Origin: Mycolicibacterium sediminis
Lineage (GTDB): Bacteria; Actinomycetota; Actinomycetes; Mycobacteriales; Mycobacteriaceae
Direction: 5' to 3'
Assembly: GCF_010731735.1 (NCBI RefSeq)
Contig: NZ_AP022588.1
Coordinates: 4,402,001 to 4,466,000 of the forward strand
Length of the DNA stretch: 64,000 nt
Shown one piece after another: positions 60,283-64,000 of the stretch. The stretch's first letter is position 1. Every line of letters starts with the position of its first letter. Below the pieces are notes generated by a model that saw only the letters and a list, made by a program, of their open reading frames with translations, had not been told where the DNA came from and did no database searches. A program made the position numbers and the translations under genes.

Positions 60283-61221
60283 GTGTCGTTCGCCGCCATG
60301 CCCGACGCCGACCTCGACGAGATGCTCGGAGGGTTCCCGGTGCTCGCCGATCAGCCCCGGGTCCTCGAGGACCTTCCCGGCGGGCTCACCAACCGCAACG
60401 TCAAGGTCACCACCCCGACCGGCGTGTACGTCGCCCGCTGCTGCGACACGTCGACGAGCCTGCTGGCCATCGACCGCGACGTCGAGTACGAGAACTCGCG
60501 CGCGGCCGAGGAGGCCGGTGTCGGTGCGCCCGTCGTCGACTACCGCCCCGACCTCGGCATCCTGCTGATCGGGTTCGTCCCGGGCCACACCCTGAGCGAC
60601 GACGACTTCGACCGCCCCGGCGTGATCGCCAAGGTGGCCGCAGGCTGCCGGACGCTGCACGAGGGACCGCGGTTCGGCAATGACTTCGACATGTTCGAGA
60701 TCCAGCCGCGCTACCTGAAGACCGCGCTGGACAACGGTTTCCGCATCCCATCGGACTACGACGCCTACGCCGGCCAATTCTCCGACATCCGGGCGGCGCT
60801 CGCAGGCGACGAGGCCAGCGTGCCGTGCAACAACGACCTGCTGGCCGCCAACTTCGTGGAGGACGGCGACCACGTGTGGCTGATCGACTACGAGTACTCG
60901 GGCAACAACGACCCCTGCTTCGAACTCGGCAACGTGTGGCGCGAGTGCCGGCTCTCGCTCGACCAGCTCGAGGAGCTCGTCACCTGCTACCACGGGCGCG
61001 CCGAGCGGCGATCGATCGCGCGGGCCCGACTGCAGGGCACGGTGTCTCAGTACGGCTGGACCCTCTGGGGCTGCATCCAGAACGGATCGAGTCCGCTCGA
61101 CTTCGACTTCTGGGAGTGGGGGATGGAGCGCTACGAACGCGCCGTCGAGGAGTTCCGGGGGCCGGACTTCACACGCCTGCTCGACGACGTGCGGACACCC
61201 GATCGAAGGCGGACGAGTTGA
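60283..61221 (+). CDS. Choline/ethanolamine kinase-like aminoglycoside-phosphotransferase-fold protein
   Basis: 312 residues from GTG 60283. The N-lobe has GGLTNRNVKVTTPTGVYVAR, a kinase-like P-loop region. The catalytic loop is PCNNDLLAANF (N184, D185, N190), in which the usual His of HxDL is Asn, followed by the metal-binding IDYEYSGNNDPCFELGN. This signature matches choline-kinase-like proteins. Its stop overlaps the TTG start of the dimethylglycine-dehydrogenase-like gene (TTGA), so the two enzymes work in one unit, presumably on choline-derived compounds. Confidence 0.83.
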   Translation: MSFAAMPDADLDEMLGGFPVLADQPRVLEDLPGGLTNRNVKVTTPTGVYVARCCDTSTSLLAIDRDVEYENSRAAEEAGVGAPVVDYRPDLGILLIGFVPGHTLSDDDFDRPGVIAKVAAGCRTLHEGPRFGNDFDMFEIQPRYLKTALDNGFRIPSDYDAYAGQFSDIRAALAGDEASVPCNNDLLAANFVEDGDHVWLIDYEYSGNNDPCFELGNVWRECRLSLDQLEELVTCYHGRAERRSIARARLQGTVSQYGWTLWGCIQNGSSPLDFDFWEWGMERYERAVEEFRGPDFTRLLDDVRTPDRRRTS

Positions 61222-63707
61222 CCGAGGAAACGACCGGATCCGTGCTGCCCGACCGCGCCCGGGTTGTCATCGTGGGTGGCGGCGTGATCGGCACGAGCGT
61301 CGCGTATCACCTGACCAAGCTCGGCTACACCGACGTGCTGCTCCTCGAGCAGGGCCGGCTGTCATCGGGCACCACCTGGCATGCCGCCGGGCTGGTGGGT
61401 CAGCTGCGCGCCTCCGAGGGCGGCACCAGGCTGGTGCAGTACTCCACCGCGCTCTACACCGAACTCGAGGCGGAGACGGGACTGACCGCGGGCTACCGCC
61501 AGTGCGGTGGCGTGACCGTGGCGCGGACCGAGGACCGGATGATCCAGTTGCGCCGCACCGCCGCCAACGCCGCCGCGTTCGACATGGAATGCGAACTGCT
61601 CACCCCCGACGAGGCGCTCGCGCACTACCCGGTGATGCGCGTCGACGACCTGGTCGGCGCGATCTGGTTGCCCGCCGACGGCAGGGCCAACCCGACCGAC
61701 CTCACCCTGGCACTGGCCAAGGGCGCGCGGATGCGCGGAGCGCGAATCCGGGAGCGCACCAGGGTGATCGGCGTGACCACCACGAGCGACGGCGACGACC
61801 GCAGGCGACGCCGCGTCACCGGGGTGCGCACCGACGCGGGCGACGTCGAGGCGGACGTCGTCGTCAACTGCGCCGGCCAGTGGGCCAAGCAGGTGGGCGC
61901 ACTCGCCGGGGTCAACGTGCCGCTGCACTCCGCCGAACACTTCTACGTGGTGACCGAGTCGATCGACGGCGTGCACACCGACATGCCGATCCTGCGGGAC
62001 CCCGACGGCTACACCTACTTCAAGGAGGAGGTCGGCGGGCTCGTCATCGGCGGGTTCGAGCCCGAGGCGAAACCGTGGGTCGGTCCCGACGCCATCCCGT
62101 ACCCGTTCGAATTCCAGCTACTGGAGGAGGATTGGGAGCACTTCCAGATCCTGATGGACAACGCCCTGCTGCGGATCCCGGTGCTGGAGGAGACCGGGCT
62201 GAAGAAGCTCTACAACGGCCCCGAGAGCTTCACACCCGACAACCAGTTCATCCTCGGTGAGGCGCCGGAGTGCGGGAACTACTTCGTGGCAGCGGGTTTC
62301 AACTCCGTCGGGATCGCGTCGGCGGGCGGTGCCGGGCGGGCACTGGCCGAGTGGATCGTCGAGGGGGCTCCGACGACCGACCTCACCGGCGTCGACATCC
62401 GCCGCTTCGCGCCGTTCAACGGCAACAACCGCTGGCTGCACGACCGTGTCGCCGAGGTCCTGGGCCTGCACTACGAGATCCCCTGGCCGAACCGAGAGAT
62501 GAGCACGGCGCGTCCCTTCCGCCGCTCGCCGGTGCACCACCTGCTGGCCGCGGCGAACGCCAACTTCGGCAGCCGCATGGGATGGGAACGGGCGAACTTC
62601 TTCGCACCGGCCGGGTCGGAACCGGTGATCGAGTACTCCTGGGGCAAGCAGAACTGGCTGCCGTGGTCGGCCGCCGAGCAGACCGCCACCCGCACCGCGG
62701 TCGCCGTGTTCGACCAGACGTCGTTCTCGAAGTACCTCGTCGTCGGCCCGGACGCCGAGGCCGCCCTGCAGTGGCTGTGCACCGCCGACATGGCCGTCGA
62801 GGTCGGCTCGTGCGTGTACACCGGCATGTTGAACGCGCGCGGCACCTACGAGGCTGACGTGACGGTGACCCGGACCGCCGAGAACGAGTACCTGATGGTC
62901 AGCAGCGCGGCCACCACGGAACGCGACAGGGACCACGTCACGCGGAACCTGCCCGCGGGCTGTCGCGCCGAGGTCGTCGACGTCACCTCCGCGATGGCGG
63001 TCTTCGGCGTGATGGGGCCGCGCTCCCGGGAACTGCTGTCGCCGCTCAGCGACGCCGACCTGTCGGACGAGGCGTTCCCGTTCGGCACCAGCCGTCGGAT
63101 CACGTTGGGCTACGGCGGTGTTCGCGCGACCCGCATCACCTACGTCGGTGAACTCGGGTGGGAGCTCTACGTGCCTGCGGAGTTCGCCGTCGGCGTCTAC
63201 GAGGACCTGCTGACCGCGGGCGAGGCGCTCGGCGTCGCGCGCGGCGGCTACTACGCCATCGAGTCGCTGCGGCTGGAGAAGGGGTACCGGGCGTTCGGCC
63301 GCGAGCTGACCCCGAACGTGGATCCCGTCGAGGCCGGGCTGCTGTTCACGTGCAAGCTCGGCACCGACGTCGACTTCCTCGGTCGCGCCGCGGTCGAGAA
63401 GGCCAGGGCCGACGGACGTCCGAGCAGGGTGGTGAGCTTCGCCGTGGCCTCGCCCGACGCGATGCTGTGGGGTGGCGAGCTGGTCCTGCGGGACGGCGTC
63501 GTCGCAGGACAGGTCACGTCGGCGGCGTGGGGCGAGACATGCAGATCGTGCGTAGGGCTGGCGAACGTGCGCTCGGCGGACGGGTCACCGGTCGACGCGG
63601 CGTGGCTCGACACCGGTGGCTACGAGGTGAACGTCGGTGGGACGCGGTACCCGATCACGCTGTCGCGCAGGCCGATCTACGATCCGACGAACGCTCGGAT
63701 ACGGTGA
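61218..63707 (+). CDS. FAD/folate-dependent dimethylglycine or sarcosine dehydrogenase-like protein
   Basis: 829 residues from TTG 61218 (GAAGGCGG upstream). The N-terminal FAD domain carries VVIVGGGVIGTSVAYHLTKL and the flavin-attachment-type motif SSGTTWHAAGLVGQ (His55, the residue covalently linked to FAD in DMGDH). The C-terminal half (from about 425) is GcvT-like and binds tetrahydrofolate (ARGTYEADVTVT, FGRELTPNVDPVEAGLLF). Such proteins oxidatively demethylate dimethylglycine or sarcosine. It follows the choline-kinase-like gene, suggesting use of betaine-pathway intermediates. Confidence 0.9.
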   Translation: MTEETTGSVLPDRARVVIVGGGVIGTSVAYHLTKLGYTDVLLLEQGRLSSGTTWHAAGLVGQLRASEGGTRLVQYSTALYTELEAETGLTAGYRQCGGVTVARTEDRMIQLRRTAANAAAFDMECELLTPDEALAHYPVMRVDDLVGAIWLPADGRANPTDLTLALAKGARMRGARIRERTRVIGVTTTSDGDDRRRRRVTGVRTDAGDVEADVVVNCAGQWAKQVGALAGVNVPLHSAEHFYVVTESIDGVHTDMPILRDPDGYTYFKEEVGGLVIGGFEPEAKPWVGPDAIPYPFEFQLLEEDWEHFQILMDNALLRIPVLEETGLKKLYNGPESFTPDNQFILGEAPECGNYFVAAGFNSVGIASAGGAGRALAEWIVEGAPTTDLTGVDIRRFAPFNGNNRWLHDRVAEVLGLHYEIPWPNREMSTARPFRRSPVHHLLAAANANFGSRMGWERANFFAPAGSEPVIEYSWGKQNWLPWSAAEQTATRTAVAVFDQTSFSKYLVVGPDAEAALQWLCTADMAVEVGSCVYTGMLNARGTYEADVTVTRTAENEYLMVSSAATTERDRDHVTRNLPAGCRAEVVDVTSAMAVFGVMGPRSRELLSPLSDADLSDEAFPFGTSRRITLGYGGVRATRITYVGELGWELYVPAEFAVGVYEDLLTAGEALGVARGGYYAIESLRLEKGYRAFGRELTPNVDPVEAGLLFTCKLGTDVDFLGRAAVEKARADGRPSRVVSFAVASPDAMLWGGELVLRDGVVAGQVTSAAWGETCRSCVGLANVRSADGSPVDAAWLDTGGYEVNVGGTRYPITLSRRPIYDPTNARIR

Positions 63708-63778
63708 CGTCGCCGAGCGACGTCGAGGGGGGACATCGATCGAATGGAAGGACGATCCGTGTGGGGAGGAAGCGGAAC

Positions 63779-64000
63779 GTGACGCAACTGTTGGACGACG
63801 TCGAGATGGACGCCCAGCTGAGCCGGACGCTGATCGCCGTCGCCGCCGAGGCGGCCGATCTGGGCGAGGCGCTGGCGACCGCCGGACGGACCATCCCGGG
63901 GGACTACGACTCGTGGTTCGAGGAGTGGTCGGCGACGGCCGAGGTGGCCCGCCAGCTCGCCGACGACGCGCTGGCGAAGGGCCGCGCGGTGACCGCCCGC
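63779..64000 (+). CDS. Alpha/beta hydrolase-type protein, 5' end only
   Basis: Seventy-four codons from GTG 63779 (GGGAGGAAG site 5 bp upstream) to the right edge. The visible sequence contains GDYDSWFEEWSATAEVA, typical of the N-terminal cap of FrsA/dipeptidyl-aminopeptidase-like alpha/beta hydrolases (for example 2,6-dihydroxypseudooxynicotine hydrolase). The catalytic domain is outside the window, so the call is provisional. It follows the dehydrogenase gene by 71 bp. Confidence 0.55.
   Translation, partial: MTQLLDDVEMDAQLSRTLIAVAAEAADLGEALATAGRTIPGDYDSWFEEWSATAEVARQLADDALAKGRAVTAR

Overview
This window is chromosomal DNA from a fast-growing mycobacterium (Mycolicibacterium / M. smegmatis-like). 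Supporting signs are the high GC content, dense gene packing with ATGA/GTGA overlaps, many GTG starts, CYP124- and CYP125-type P450s, a mycolic-acid-type methyltransferase, an L,D-transpeptidase, an F420-type oxidoreductase, a bacterioferritin behind IdeR-like boxes and four KstR-like operators. I see no insertion sequence, prophage, tRNA, rRNA or CRISPR array. Species assignment is inference.

Layout. 1-5.3 kb: an MscS channel coupled to a membrane cyclase (arranged like M. tuberculosis Rv2434c/Rv2435c), a DUF1810 protein, a GH13 glycosidase and a nucleoside-deaminase-like enzyme. 5.3-8.7 kb: a TPR protein, an export-type membrane protein and its TetR regulator with a clear palindromic operator. 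8.8-12.6 kb: a nitrogen-scavenging operon of allophanate hydrolase, biuret-hydrolase-like cysteine hydrolase and NCS2-type permease. 12.7-15.5 kb: an aromatic-hydroxylase-type flavoprotein, divergent TetR and a thioesterase with a KstR box. 15.5-19.5 kb: FUSC transporter, EthD-like protein, flavin/F420-binding protein and an enoyl-CoA hydratase-family protein. 19.5-20.8 kb: divergent bfd and bfr. 20.8-28.5 kb: KstR-boxed AhpD-like protein, two glutamine-synthetase-like ligases, a D-aminoacylase-type amidohydrolase, SnoaL protein, SDR and a Tat-lipoprotein dienelactone hydrolase.

28.6-35.6 kb: CYP124 with a conserved partner, a Baeyer-Villiger-type monooxygenase interrupted by one in-frame TGA, two methyltransferases and an F420-type oxidoreductase. 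35.6-43.4 kb: ureohydrolase, thioesterase, Thr/Ser dehydratase, a DUF7159-type membrane protein, Pr6Pr-like protein, L,D-transpeptidase, CYP125 and a proline-rich exported protein. 43.4-47.9 kb: molybdopterin oxidoreductase with TetR, a tiny secreted protein, compound inverted repeats and a GT2. 47.9-55.5 kb: KstR-boxed nitronate-monooxygenase-like gene, divergent unknown gene plus second Bfd, HAD phosphatase, STAS/HATPase partner-switch pair, KstR-boxed dehydrogenase and 20-beta-HSD-like SDR, alpha/beta hydrolase and TetR. 55.5-64 kb: anchored GH2 glycosidase, two small proteins, cinA, a choline-kinase-like protein with a dimethylglycine/sarcosine-dehydrogenase-like flavoprotein, and the start of an alpha/beta hydrolase-like gene.

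The recurring theme is sterol/branched-lipid catabolism (four KstR-type boxes, CYP124, CYP125, 20-beta-HSD-like SDR, two thioesterases, BVMO) mixed with scavenging of nitrogen from unusual sources (biuret/allophanate, gamma-glutamyl ligases, ureohydrolase, D-aminoacylase, methylated glycines) and iron handling (bfr and two Bfd paralogues).
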